Shown here: positions 11,181-23,201 of the stretch, piece by piece | Position numbering within the stretch: position 1 is the first letter of the stretch | How the letters are laid out: each line of letters starts with the position of its first letter | Assembly: GCF_023159225.1 (NCBI RefSeq) | Contig: NC_063181.1 | Span: forward strand, 9,383,606 to 9,447,605 | Direction: 5' to 3' | Length of the DNA: 64,000 nt | DNA from: Perognathus longimembris pacificus | Taxonomy: Eukaryota; Chordata; Mammalia; Rodentia; Heteromyidae | Program-made: the position numbers and the translations under genes | The notes under the pieces: generated by a model | What the model was told of the DNA's origin: nothing | What the model saw: the letters and a program-made list of their open reading frames with translations, nothing else | Databases searched by the model: none

Positions 11181-12600
11181 TGTGGTTGTTGAAAGTGCTT
11201 GGCCAGGGCCCAGTGCCATCTTGCTAATGGGTTCCTGGCTGGGACCAGCCTGCCTCATAGTTTCCAAGGAAAGAAAGGCTGGGCAGACTCTCCTTCACCT
11301 CCACCTAATAAAGCATTTGTCTAGAGAGAGAGATATTAAGCCAGGATGGGGTAGAGAAAAGGACACTTTGAAAAGCCTTTAGAAAGCCTCCTCTCCCATC
11401 TGTTCAGCTTGTGGGAAGGTTCTGTTTTCTGTACTTAAAGGATTTGTAAATTCATTACCAACAAGTAAAATGTACAAAGCACACCCGGAGACATCAAGGT
11501 CTGATTCACCATCTGCTGGGGAGTTGTGGCCATGCAAACCACACAGTGATGTCCCCACGCTATCGCTGAGAGGCACAGACACAGGTCCATCTCAGGTCCC
11601 AGAAATGCTACTTTATTGGATATAGGGAAGGGACCCTGTTCTCAAGACCTGTGTCCTACTCCCTCTTCTTCCTTCCCAGCACTTACATCGTGCAGTTAGA
11701 GCATGCCAGGGCTTTCCTGTGAAGAACATTGGCTTAGGTTCTGAAGACCCTGAAAGCAGAGATGGAATCAAGTTCTTTGGAGACTTTTGGGAGCCCCCTG
11801 CTTCAACAAAAGCAGTTTGGCTGGGTGGTGATTGCATGACTCTCTTCTGTCATGTGTTTCCATTCCAGGCTCTTATTCCAGCCTCCTCTTTGGTTCTGGT
11901 TCAGTGGCTCCTGGTTCTCTGCTCCTTCTTTCCTCTTTGGATAGTTTTAGGGATGGCCACATGGCTCCAGAGTGCAGGACCCTGCCTCTGCGGCCCCACA
12001 GACTACCTTGGTTTAGTTATAGTTACAGACGAGTAACTCTGTGCCTCAGTTTTATGTTTTGATCTTCCTAGATCGTAATTCCACCTATTCTTCACACAGA
12101 TGGGAATTCCTGAGATGCTCTGAGGATGCTCTGGTGCCTCCAGGACTAAGACTGACTTCCTTTTGACAACTTCCTCCTGGGAAGAGAGTTCTGACCCTAA
12201 AGTCTAGATTATCGGTGGAGACCTGGCTACTGTCCTTGGCAATGGCTGTTTGCCTTTGTTTTCCTGCCTTTGCTTCTTCCCCACCGCTAAGAATATCCTA
12301 TTAGCCTGGATTTTTTTTTGGACCACCTTCCTAGACTCCATATGCCACCTGTCTTTTTCCCCTAAGCCCCCTTACCCAGCTGATCCATCAGGAATCCTAT
12401 GTTCTATCTGCAGGTGAGCCAGCTACAAACAGTCCTTTCACAGTGAGCATGTCATAGGCCTGCTCATGACTATCTTCTGTTGAATGCTGCTCAAGCTCCC
12501 TTGGTGTGACACAGCCCCCAGGGAGCTTCCTTTCCCCAGCTCCCAGTGAAATAATTGAGATGTAGTATTAGTGATCCCCTAACATATACTTATTTGGGCC
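11181..12600. other. Unique sequence without a gene
   Basis: No repeat family or gene was recognised. Overlapping open frames on both strands (11613-12062) show no domain and no codon structure that persists. Confidence 0.45.
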
Positions 12601-12795
12601 CCTGGCATTCTTGCACCACTACATTTCTCCCTTTTACTATTCTTTAATGTAGTGTATGTAGGCCTTTTGCTCCTGCAAGATTCTGAAGGACAGAAATATG
12701 CCATATATACACTTGTTTCCTACTAAACTCACTGCACAGGCTTAGACAGCCAGCAGGAGCCTGAGAAATACCTGCTGAGACAATGAATGAAAAGA
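12600..12795 (+). mobile_element. L2-like 3' fragment
   Basis: Follows the order of a mammalian L2 3' end: a 'tgta-gcctttgctcctgca-gattctgaaggacagaa' block, then 'cactgcacaggcttagaca', then a 'gaaatacctgctgagacaatgaatg' end. Confidence 0.5.
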
Positions 12796-13430
12796 CAAAG
12801 GAAACATCAAGGCCACTAGTGGTTGGGGCAGAGGCCCCTCTGGCAGACTGTGGGCAGGTAGCTGAGCTGCTTTAATGCTATTAGTGGTGTCCCATCTCCC
12901 TGAGCCAAGGGAAGCTGAATTGATTAGACTTGATTTGGATTGCCAAGTGAGTCCTAGCATCATAAAACAGCCAAGAAAGTTCAGTTTGAAAACTCACAGG
13001 AGATAGAGACTGCTATGTACAAAAGCAGGAATAGCCTTGAGCTACCCAGGGCTTCTTGTGGATTTTGTATCTTGAGATTCCCATCCTCCACTTTGCACCC
13101 TTTAGTTTGGGAGTTAAAGTGTTAAATATTGTTTATGCATTTGTATTTGCGCCAATGCAGAGGGACAGATAGTCTCATGTGCATATGTGTACACAGACTA
13201 GACATGCCTTTTTATTTACTTCCAGTTGTGCATTTGAGTGTATATATTTCCATGTGAATGAACAACCATGTTCCTTATATGCTTGAAAATATGAATTTGC
13301 ATGGGATTATGAGCATAATTACAAGTCAATGCATTTGGGTTGTGCAAACGTGTGTGTTTGCATGCATCTTTGCAATCTAGAGTAAGCTGAGCCTGTGTAT
13401 TTGTGAATGTGAATGTGCATTCTGCTCTCA
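12796..13430. other. Unique sequence without a gene
   Basis: No repeat or gene recognised. A TG-rich, ATTTG/CATG-rich stretch (13140-13430) is of low complexity but is not a defined microsatellite. Confidence 0.45.
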
Positions 13431-13610
13431 GCTTATCTGCTCTGAGCTGAGCACAGACAGCTGCTTTAATAACATCTGCAGCTGAGAGAAGGCACTAACT
13501 GCTGGGTCCCGGTTGCACTATCGGGATTGCTTTAGCCCTTTCAGGATTACCAGTGCTCAGTGCCGTTTAAATATATCTCCAGTCCTAATCCCTAAACAAA
13601 GATGCAATGA
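13430..13610. promoter_or_regulatory. Candidate conserved non-coding element (speculative)
   Basis: Unique block with an imperfect inverted pair of 'cagctg' type E-boxes (13469 and 13489) around 'ctttaataacatctg', and bicoid/OTX-type GGATTA or TAATCC cores at about 13543 and 13585. Motif clustering alone supports it. Confidence 0.25.
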
Positions 13611-13734
13611 TTTCCACTAAATATGGTGGATTATTTATTAAGATAAAGTCAAGGATATGGGGAGCTATGTCTGGTGAAACACTGATTGCCCTTCAAGATG
13701 GGAGATCATGGAACCTGATGCACTCCTCACCTCC

Positions 13735-13802
13735 AATGGGTGGGGGCGGGGGGGGGAGGTGGGGGGGGTGGAGGTCTGGGAGGTGGGGATGGGGGGAAGG
13801 GC
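13735..13802. repeat. G-rich tract with G-quadruplex potential
   Basis: Contains more than four runs of at least four G within 65 bases, separated by short A/T-containing loops, so the plus strand can fold into a G-quadruplex. No promoter or gene is visible beside it. Proline- and glycine-rich frames here are artefacts. Confidence 0.9.
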
Positions 13803-14395
13803 AGACATTTGAGGAAATGAAAATCAGTGAATAATGAACATAGGATCTGGATTCCTAGAGGAAGAAAGGCCATTGCATGAAGGGAAAGCAGCTCAGGCAC
13901 ACATACTGAATTTTCGGAAGAGAAGAACAGCTTGTCTCCCTCACTAGCTAGGATAAAGCCCTGGCCATTAAATGAGGACCAAAGACCATGAGGCAGGCGT
14001 GAGGTGAGGATGCTCTGGGAAGGCACAAAGGAAAAACTCTATGCTTCCAAGGACTCTCCACCAAGCTTTGGACCAGGGCAATGAGGGGAGCCACTGCCAG
14101 CCCAGAGCACAAATAGGAAGATGCTTTCTATGCTGTGGGTACATGCACTCCTGTACCAGGAGGCAAAGCTTGGGAAGTGGATCTGAGGAAATTTCATGTC
14201 ACCCAGCAACCTCTGCCATTGAGGTTGGAGAGCCCTCATGAACATTGTGTGGTATTCGGGCACAGAAACGAGGGGCTGGAGTAAGGACTGTGAGCCAAGC
14301 ATTGGCCACTCCAGGAAACAACCCAAGTTAAGGAAGCCCACAGAGACTGGCCCCTCCCCTTTGTGTTATAAAACCAAGTGTAAACCCCAGGTTTT
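13803..14395. other. Unique sequence without a gene
   Basis: Two overlapping opposed open frames of about 100 codons occur, but neither has a recognisable domain. No dispersed repeat is apparent. Confidence 0.4.
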
Positions 14396-14998
14396 TAATT
14401 TATAGCTTTAAAAACAACAGAAGGAAGTCTTTGTGAGTTAATTAAAAGTTTCTTAGTTAAAAAGTCTGATCCACAAAATAATACACTAATAAAATAGACT
14501 CCATCAAAATTTAAACCTTCTTTTATTTGAAAGAATCTATTAAAAGAATGAAAAGAGAATCCACAACCTGGGAGATAATATTTGCAAAGTATACATCTGA
14601 TAAATGCTTTGTACTCAGAATGATAAAACACTCTTCAAACTTAACAAGAAAGCAAAATTAATAAATTGGCAAGAGGCCTAAACAGATGTTTTACCAAAAA
14701 GATTAGATACCAAATCCAGCAACTGAAAAGTTTCTTAATTTTATTAATCACTAACATGTGCAAATTAGAATCTCAGTAAGAAATCACTAACATGCTTATT
14801 TATGTTACGAAGTAGAAATTAAAGGTACAGCAAGAGACAATTGCACTTACATTAGAGTAGCCAAAACTAACAAGATTGATAATTGCCAAGTATTGGAGAA
14901 GGAGCAGAGCAAGAGAAACTTTCTCATTTTATAAATTTCTGGTGAGAGTCTACAAGGGTAAAATCTCTTTGGAAAACAATAACAAAGTTTATAAAACT
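14396..14998 (+). mobile_element. Ancient L1 (L1M-type), 5' portion of split copy
   Basis: Plus-strand L1 ORF2 C-terminal region and early 3' sequence. Landmarks are 'gggagataatatttgcaaa' near 14570, 'aaacttaacaagaaagcaaa' near 14640, 'attagagtagccaaaactaa' near 14852 and 'tggagaaggagcagagcaag' near 14894. These match the usual order in old L1 elements. All frames are broken. The copy continues after a SINE insertion at 15241. Confidence 0.8.
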
Positions 14999-15240
14999 AA
15001 AGATACACCTGCCAGCTGGGAATATGGCCTAGTGGCAAGAGTGCTTGCTTCGTATACATGAAGCCCTGGGTTCGATTCTCCAGCAGCACATACATAGAAA
15101 ATAGCCAGAAGGAGCGCTGTGGCTCAAGTGGCAGAGTGCTAGCCTTGAGCAAAAAGAAGCCAGGGACAGTGCTCAGGCCCTGAGTCTAAGGCCCAGGACT
15201 GGCAAAAAAAAAAAAAAAAAAAAAAAAAAGATACACCTGC
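14999..15240 (+). mobile_element. IDL-Geo SINE with target-site duplication
   Basis: Dimeric tRNA-derived SINE at 15013-15226, ending in a pure poly-A tail of about 24 bases. The left ID-like monomer has an A box 'tggcctagtggcaagagtgc' and a B box 'gggttcgattc'. The right Geo monomer starts near 15104 with an A-box-like 'tggctcaagtggcagagtgc'. A perfect 14-bp duplication, 'aaagatacacctgc', lies at 14999-15012 and 15227-15240. It interrupts an ancient L1, so it is the younger event. Confidence 0.93.
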
Positions 15241-15795
15241 TATATGATCAGACCACTTCGTTCCTAGATATTTACCCATGAACAAGTATATCATATGTCC
15301 ATACAGGGACTTAGACACAAATGGTTATAGCAACTAATTTGTAATTTACTAAACTGGCATTTATTTAAATGTCTGTTAACAGGTGAAGAGATAATCCGAT
15401 CAGTCTATCCATATAATGGAATTCAGCTCAACTACAAAAAAGAACTGATGTTTACCAGTCAACATGGGTGAATCTAAAAGTAATTACTGAGTAAAAAAAT
15501 ACAGAAGATATGATGCGTGGTGTATAATTCCATTTGCATAAAGTGATACAATATACCATCTAATCTAGAATCATTGGAAGAGGCCATGTATTTCTTGAGG
15601 GTAGTGAGTTGGGCCCAGAAAAGTAAGGAAACACATGGGAGAAGAAAAATGGCATATGGAAACTTGGGGGGAGATGATATTTACGACTGTGGTGACAGTT
15701 TCATGAGTATAATGCGCATGAGTCTTAACAAATTGTTCACTTCAATAGTGCAGTTTATTGTATGTCAATTACACCTAAATGAAGCTGTCAAATAA
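15241..15795 (+). mobile_element. Ancient L1 (L1M-type), 3' portion of split copy
   Basis: Continues the L1 from before the SINE. The 3' UTR ending 'gactgtggtgacagtttcatg...cagtttattgtatgtcaatta-acct-aatgaagct' (15690-15790) is characteristic of old mammalian L1 3' ends. The terminal poly-A is lost. Confidence 0.8.
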
Positions 15796-15900
15796 ATTAA
15801 GAATAATATAATAGATAGGCTTTGATTAATATGCAAATTAGACAGGATGCTAATTATTATGAACATCTACAGAGATACTCATTCAGGGAACCCATGCTTG
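15796..15900. promoter_or_regulatory. Candidate conserved non-coding element with octamer (speculative)
   Basis: Just after the L1 3' end, unique sequence contains an exact octamer ATGCAAAT at 15831-15838 flanked by 'gattaat' and 'gctaattattat', giving POU and homeodomain-type cores within about 40 bases. No direct functional evidence. Confidence 0.25.
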
Positions 15901-18199
15901 TTGATTCACTCCCTGTGATATTTAAGTACTAAAATAGTGCTAAGTGGTCATTCATCGGTACCCTTAAAGTAGATGCATGTGTGATACATAAATTAAACCT
16001 CTGTGGAAGGGAGAGACAAAACAACAACAACAAAAACAACACAAGAATAATCAGAAGCAGGGATGATGTTGTTTAAGTCTAAAGTGGATTATAGGTCAAT
16101 AGGCGGTCTTGGAAAGAATAATGGCTACTGTTCTCTTAAAAGACACCAAATATTTCTAAATAATCTTCCAAAGGAGTATGGCATGAGCCTCTCCTGGCTT
16201 GCTCCATCTGGCCTGTGACAACAGGCTATAATGCAGGGTAGATTGGACCTTGTAGCCCACTGGAGGGGCTTTACCACACTTAGGCTCCTTTGAGGTGAAG
16301 CAGCACAGAAGTCTAAGGCTGAGTCTCCATCTATAGAGAGAAAAGCCTGAAATGTCATATGAGAGACAGATGTTGGTAAAGACCAGTCACGGGTGTGTGA
16401 GAGCACTCCCCAACCATTAATAACGGTTCACTTTTCATCACCTAAAAGTGGAAGACCTGGGCTGTTCTATGAAGAGCATATTTTCCAGTTCTCTGCATCA
16501 GATAGCATTTTGATGCAAACACAGAGACCTCAAAATGTGAGAAACATCTAAATCTCCCTTTGGGGGCTCTATCATATTGCTCATCTAGCTCCACTAGCCC
16601 AGGATGTTGCTCTGATCAGCCTTCATGCGGTCTTAGACTTGACACAGGCAAGTCCCCTTTATTTTGGTTCATTCTATAAAAGCTCCAAGTTTTTGAGGAA
16701 GGATTTCATTTGGGAACTCAGAGGAAAATAAAACAAGTCAGAGACTCAAAGAAATCGTGAGATAACAAGGCAAAGAGCTTTATCCTTCTGGATTCAGGCT
16801 ACACTCACTGTTCACAGTTGTTACACATACCGACCTAGCTCCTTTGTCACTTGCATTGGACCTCAGAGTCAGACCTGACTTCTCAAACCCCACACCTAGT
16901 GCTAACTTGAAGTCAGTGATCATCCTGAGTCTTGAGCCACCTCTTAGGACAGGAGCCCAGGGCAACTTCTGTGAGTCCAAGGCTGTACACACTTCATTTA
17001 CAGCTTCCCTCTTTCAATGATATTCTTGAATTCTAGGCACCGCCTATTCCATGTCAGCTCTATGCGGAAGGAATCCTCTTTGAACTGTCCGAACTGCAAT
17101 GCCAGCACATAGTACAGTACTCAGAAGCCAGTAGTTACCAAGTATGCACTCGGTAAATGGAAGAATTCCTAGGAATTTAATCTACTTGTACTAATTCAAC
17201 CAGTTTGCAGGTCCCTTCATCTGCAGACATTGACAACTCTACCTCCAAAAGCATTTTATCTGAATTATTGATTGTGTTTTTGGAAATCTGGTTCCAACGT
17301 TTGTCAGAAATCTATTCTGGTTCCTAGTTCTGCCATGTCCTTACGAGGTGATGAAAAATTTTAATCTCTTTTTTTCTTCTTGGAGAAGTAAGTATAATAT
17401 CAAACTTTGAGTCACTTATAGGCTGATAAGAGACCCCCTCTTCCAAATGTACTGTAGCGTTTTATTATCTGTATAGTTCTGAGCACATTACACACTGGGG
17501 GACCATGTGCTTGTTGCTATCCAGGTCTCTCAGTCTTCTCTGTACCTCAGTACTACCTTCATCTCTCTACTGTCACAGCTTGCAACCTTGAATCTACGTC
17601 TGTCTTTAAATCTCCCCCAAGGAAACCTCCCTCTCCCTTGGCATCTGGTGATTGACTCTGGGCGAAGTGAGCAGTTTGATGTGTATGAAGGGCGCTCTGG
17701 AGAAATAAATTGTGCAGCAGAGTAGTGAAGGTTTGGAGAAGAGGCGCTGGCTCTGGCAAAAGACATAAGAACTCGGGAGGCTGATCCCCCCCCCCCCCCC
17801 GTGAGTGATGGACCTGTTTCATCTGGGTTATCACCATTGGCTGGAGGATCATTTTGAGGAGTTGAACATGGCTACAGGAGCAGCAGGCCAGAACTCTCAG
17901 CGGGCATTATAATCATCACCCAGGACTGGTTTGGGCATGATGTAGTTGTTGGCATATGAACACCAGGAGACAATCTAGTGAAAGGATTGAGAAACATAAT
18001 CATAGCTTGGGTATGTTTGAGACAGTAGCAATGGAGAATCCAGGGAGGGAACCAGGAAATTGGTTCCCAGGTCCTTAAGACTCCAGGGTTGGTAACCAGT
18101 GTAAAAAACCAGTGATCTTCTAAAGTCTATATTTTGGATTGATAAGGAGGTTTGCTACTAAAAAGACATTCAGAGACAAAACACTATTGTACTAAGATC
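15901..18199. other. Unique sequence without a gene
   Basis: No gene or dispersed repeat recognised. It contains an A/AAC-rich run at 16018-16041 and a run of 15 C at 17786-17800. Overlapping opposed open frames at 17507-17852 look like chance. Confidence 0.45.
17786..17800. repeat. Poly-C run of 15
   Basis: Fifteen consecutive C residues. This is a likely slippage site and a place where assembly length may be unreliable. Confidence 0.95.
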
Positions 18200-18420
18200 C
18201 TTCGACAGAGATCAGAAACTAGTGTGAAATCCAAGCTTAACCCTTGACTAGCTCTTCGACTCTAGTGAATTACCAGGCCTTATCAAGCCTCTGTTTCCCC
18301 AACTATGCAACAAATAGAAATGCTTACTCTTCTTTGTACTCCACAGGGATGGTGAAGGGATGGAAAGGCATCACAAATTTGAGGTTACTTTATATGCTGT
18401 AAAACTATTTTGCAAACATG
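18200..18420 (+). mobile_element. MIR element (diverged)
   Basis: Contains the MIR core order: 'cttaacccttgactagctct', 'ccttatcaagcctctgtttcc' and a later 'gatggtgaagggatggaaaggc' in place of the usual 'gttgtgaggatta-atga' end. It is degraded as expected for this old tRNA-derived SINE. Confidence 0.5.
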
Positions 18421-21238
18421 AGACATACAAAAAAGATCTCTTACCTCCCTTTGCCCTTTCACGCTCTGTCTTTTTGCTACTTGGATCCACCTTGCCATCT
18501 ACTTAGTTTGCTCCCAGCATGCCTCAAAAAGGGAGCCTCTTTCTCTATTTTTATTCTCCATGACTCAATCCAAATGCTTTCCTTCCCTCCATTTCTCTAA
18601 GGGCAGTGGATTCCTCCACCACAATAGCGCTGTATTGTTAGAGTAGTACTTCACAGTATGCATATCCATGAATGAATGAACTTGTAAGTGTGGGAATTTG
18701 AGACAAGAGGCTCTAAACTTAGAGTCCTTCAAGCCCTCCAGTCTAAAAGCCAGGTTAGGAAGGAGCTAAAAAAAACAGCCCACGACTTCACACAGTGCAT
18801 TCTATGCTGAGGTGTGGCCCTAGCATCCTACCACTATGGACGTTGTGCAGTAATTATGCATTTTTGTTCCAGAGCATAGTCTCACAGCAGCCTTCTAAGT
18901 ACTGAATTCAAGTTCCCTCTGCCTTTGAACTTGTTAGTGTTTTCTCATAGCTGGAATGTCCAACTGAAGGCTCAGAATGCAGCATTGAAGCCAAACCTGA
19001 TTCTTGCTTTACATGCCCAGTGTCAAACTACCCATAAGAAAACTAGCCAGATTCTTTAATTGAATGGTGCACCATTCATACTTTTGCAAATTTGCGAACT
19101 GATCAGAACATAGAGGCTCTAGGGAAGTCTGGGCCTGACCTAGAAGAAATGGCTGAGGATGGAAGAAAATCCCATGGAGATAGATAGGAATTTCACTTTT
19201 CATGAATCTTTCCAGTCATTGAGTGGTTGAGTCATTCATTCTCACACCAAAATGCCTTGACATTTACTGTTCTAGTCTATTCCAGTCAAGGTGATGCCCC
19301 AGCCTTTGAACTGATCCTGAAACAAAAAGAAAATTCTGTGGGAGGAACATGATAAAAAGAACAGTGGACACATGTTGAGCTAAAGAAACAAAACTAGTAA
19401 AATCTAAGGAAATAGATGAAGTGGTATTAGTATTTAAACAAGAAAAAAATGAGGGGAATAGTAAGATATGAGGCCAAAATGTGGATAGAGTCAGAATTCA
19501 GAGGACCTGATAGGACAGACGTAGGGGTCCAGATACCTTGCCCCAAAGAGTAGGTGTCCATCTTTATTTTCCAAGCTGAGGAGTAACAGGCACAGTTCTT
19601 TCCCTTTCTCTTCTTTTCCTAAGTGGTCTTTAATTTCTGGTCTCCAGTGCTTCTTGACTTGGGTCATCCACATCCAGACTTTGCATGCCTGTCAGCTCTT
19701 CCTACCTTCAGGTAGTGAAAGATGGAAGGTGAGGGACTGATAGAGCCTAGGCATGATGGGCAGAGACCCCGAGACAAGGAGAGAAGGGAAAACTGTGATC
19801 TCTTATGGAAAGCTACCTGTGGCTGAGTGTGTATGAAGCTTTGTATTAGTACCTATTTCTGGATATTAATTTCTTCTGTTAAGATTGTGAGACCACCAAG
19901 ATTGTACATACCATGCTGCATCTTCTTAACTTGTTCTTGCAGCTTCATTGCACCATTTCTATTCTTCTCTACTCCCCTTTGTGGGGCTATTGCCTTCTGG
20001 ATCCAAAGCCTGATGACCTATGTCCATCTCTGTACATTGCTAATGACAATTCTCCCACCAGGAATACCCTATTTCCTTCTTTTGGGGGTGTGTACATGTG
20101 TAGCTTCTCCATCCTGCCTTCTTCAATTATCCCAGCCCACTTGATCGATCACCTTGTTCAAGGAATGAATCCCACACTCTTTGGAACTCAATATCTGTCT
20201 CCTGCATTGCTCTTCCCAATGCTTTCAATAAATTTCCATCTCCTTGGGGAAGAGTATAGTTTTAACTGAATTCTAAACTTGAAGACCCCCTAGAGATTCT
20301 CAGCCCTTACACCCTGGTGTCCTCTCTCTTCCCCATCCTCTTTCCTCTGCATTACCATTCCTGGCTTGCTGTGTTGGTCTAGGTCATTGGTAGAAGGAAG
20401 AATAATAAATCCTATAAGGTGCCAGATGTTTGCATTAGAAAAATGCAACTTGAGAAAAAGACATAAATGCAATTTGAGAGAAAGGAAGAAATCGATGAAT
20501 GGGAGAAATCTGAATTGCTGAGAGGATAAGTGATGAGAGATTTTGAGAATTTGGGGGGAAGCAGGAAGCTGCCCTACTGTGTGGAGGGAGACTAGGGAAA
20601 TGGCTTGCATGCGGTAGTATGTCACAGCATGCAAGCGTTAAATTGCTAGTTAAATTGCCTTTTCTTTGGTTGTTATTATAAAGTGATGTACTTGTGTTTC
20701 TATTGCAATTAATAAGGTATAAAATAAATTACATGTAACTTTGTGCCAGAAATATTTCAAACTCTTAGTGTCATTTAGGAGTGAGCAATCCCTGGGACAT
20801 TTTAGAAAACAAAAATCAATATGATTTTTAATGAACATGGATTATGTGCCTTGCTTATGTTAGGTACTGTGGGCAAATTAAAAAAAAACAGCACCACTAA
20901 ATCAATAAAAATAGTATTTAAAGTTTTGTTTAAGAGACATTTAAAAATATACAAAGGAAGAAGTAACCATGATGCATTCTGATACTACTACCCAAATACA
21001 AAACTTGAGTGCATTTGTTCTGAATCTTCTTTCTTTAAGAAAGACTTTATTTAAAAAAAACAACAACAACCAATGAAGGTTTTAAATAATACAAGAAAAT
21101 ACTGAGATGACCAAAAAAATCATCTCCAAATGATACCACCCAGAAATAATCATTCTAACCAAACAAATGTAATTCTACAGATAAAAGGGGCCAATTGGGT
21201 TGTACTTTTAGGACAGTAGATTATAAAAATAAAGTCCA
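18421..21238. other. Unique sequence without a gene
   Basis: No gene is supported. Open frames of up to 118 codons near 19827-20269 overlap in two frames and have no recognised motif. A weak L2-like stretch may lie at 18930-19005. The sequence becomes A-rich from 20880 to 21140. Confidence 0.4.
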
Positions 21239-21239
21239 C

Positions 21240-21466
21240 AACTGAGCATTGCTGGCCCATGCGTATAATCCCTGCTGCTTAGGAGGCTGAGATTTGAGGA
21301 GCGAGGTTTGAAGCCAGACTAGGCAGGAGAACCCATGAGCTATTTAACCACCAAAGGCTGGAAGCAGGAAGTAAAGCTGTGTCTCAAGTGATAGAATAGT
21401 CACCTTGAGTGGAAAAGGCTAGGTCTCAGTCCCTGAGTCTAAGTCTTAGGATCAGCAAAGTACATG
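21240..21466 (+). mobile_element. B1-like + Geo-like dimeric SINE (old copy)
   Basis: The left part resembles a 7SL-derived B1/Alu-type monomer ('gcgtataatccctgctgctt', 'aggaggctgagatttgagga', 'gaagccagactaggcaggag'). The right part, from about 21375, resembles the Geo monomer ('gctgtgtctcaagtgatagaatag', 'cctgagtctaag'). It is more diverged than the IDL-Geo copies and so is older. Confidence 0.75.
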
Positions 21467-22489
21467 CATACATATAAATATATATATACATAAATGCCTA
21501 CATTAAAATAGACCATTAAATTTCACTTGAATTGAATTACAACCTGATGTTAACCTGCAAGAATTTGAATAATTTGAAAATAATTGTGTTGACAACAAAG
21601 AAGTCATTCTTGAAAAACTAAGTTTTTTAATATGAAGATTAAGACACATTAAGAAGCAAGAGTTATTATTTTTAAGTGCTATTTGCCCAGATGATCTCTT
21701 TATCTCTTTTTTTAAAGTTCTGTTTAGTTGCTTGGGTATCTATATTCACAATCATTAGGAGGTTAAAAGATTGGGTTATATAGGCCGTTTTTTATGGCAG
21801 GAATTTGATATCCAGAAATGTCTGTGAAGTTCCTGCTTTTAAAAGGTATGTAATAATTGCAAGCTATCAAACAACAAATCCACAATTTGCTTCTTCAGTC
21901 TCACTTTTTATATTATTTTGTTGTTTCCTTACCTATGAGTTCTTGTTTTGCTGACAATATTTTACTGGGTGATTCCATACCAGTAGTTGATAAACTTTTC
22001 ATGGAAGTGGCCAGATACTAAATTGGCTTTACAGGCCAGAGTTCAAAGAGCTCAATTCTGCCACTATTGCTTGCCAACAGTTGTAAGGTCTACATAAGAA
22101 AATGGGTTACCTTGGCTTCGGTAAGTCCTTATTTATAAAAGTGAGTAGATGGTCACTTTTTTTTCTTATTTAGTGTCCCTGGTATTTTTGTAAGGAGAAG
22201 GCTATTTTTCTTTTAAAAATAACTTTGTTGAAAAGTAGTAGAAATTCATAGATGCTGTTTCAATTGATTGTTTCAGAATTACCCAAGTTCTTTTTCAGTT
22301 CTTTTGAGATATCAGGCTGGTAGTTATTATATATTTGGTACTATCTGAGACTGACTCTTAGTCAGTCCAGTATGGTTTGAGTTCTGGATAGAAAGAAAAA
22401 CTTAATCCCAGATAAGTGGAGTAACTTCCTGCAAAGACACATGGAAGATCAGTCTTGGAGCTGGAACAAAAGTATAGATCTTAAAAAAA
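21467..22489. other. Unique AT-rich sequence
   Basis: No gene or repeat family recognised apart from a short TA/CATA stretch at 21467-21492 that may be the decayed tail of the preceding SINE. Confidence 0.4.
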
Positions 22490-22740
22490 GGTGTTTTATT
22501 TAATATAAAAGTGAAGTCCACAAAGCATTTTTAATGCTTAGTTTTTATTCCTTGTGGATGCTCATGTGAAAGGGTTTCAATTCAGCATGTCTGCTTACGT
22601 GCACAAGGCATCTTGATCAGTGTCATCCCTTCTATCATTCTCCTCTTCCACCTCTCCCAGCCCTACCCATCCTTCAGGTTTTCTCATTCCATTTCCACAC
22701 ATGTACATTGAGTATATGACTGGATTTGCTCACCATTCCT
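22490..22740 (-). mobile_element. Old L1 3' UTR fragment
   Basis: The stretch with 'gtgcacaaggcatcttgatcag', 'tgtcatcccttctatcattct' and a C/T-rich 'cctctcccagccctaccc' shares its order with 54980-55070 and partly with 55445-55530. All resemble an antisense L1 3' UTR of an older subfamily. Confidence 0.5.
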
Positions 22741-23201
22741 GTCTCTAAGATTAGAAGTTTACACAAGTGGGCACTTTGTACATTTACAGTGTTGTTCAAC
22801 TATCATGTCTGTTTGGTTCAAACACATTTTGATCACTCCAAAAGGAAGGTATGAACTCTTTAAGCAGTCATTTCCCATTCTCTCTCTCACTCCTGCCTTT
22901 GAGCACACTAACTTGATTTCTATTCCTATAGATTTACCTATTCTGGATGTTGCATATTAATGGAATTGTATGATATATTACTTTTTACTTTGTATATTGT
23001 TTTGTTTCTATATCTAACAGTCCATCCCTGACATAGCAAGTACCAGTGGTTCATTTTGCATGTGCATCTGTCACACTACTTATTTGTTCATGGACATTTG
23101 GACTGTATCTGCCTTTACATAGTGTTGAGGGTATTGCTATGAAAGTGTGCAGGGATGTAATATCTGTCTGAGTCTTCATTTTCAATTATTTTAGATATAT
23201 C
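22741..23201 (-). mobile_element. Ancient L1 (L1M-type), 3' part of interrupted copy
   Basis: Antisense L1 3' region with well-known landmarks: 'cagtgttgttcaactatcat' near 22789, 'gatttacctattctggatgttgca' near 22931, and 'ggacatttggactgtatct' near 23093. The element breaks at the target-site duplication of a younger L1 and resumes at 25281. Confidence 0.8.

Noticed and set aside
11157..11382. ATG in a good start context ('gccaccatga') with a 74-codon frame
   Set aside because: The ATG lies in the duplicated segment; the other copy at 10413 does not keep this context or frame, and no splice-linked exon is visible.
15013..15080. tRNA-like sequence with A and B boxes
   Set aside because: It is the left monomer of a SINE with poly-A tail and target-site duplication, not a tRNA gene. 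The same applies to the copies at 60.3 and 63.5 kb and the ID-like monomer at 34.3 kb.
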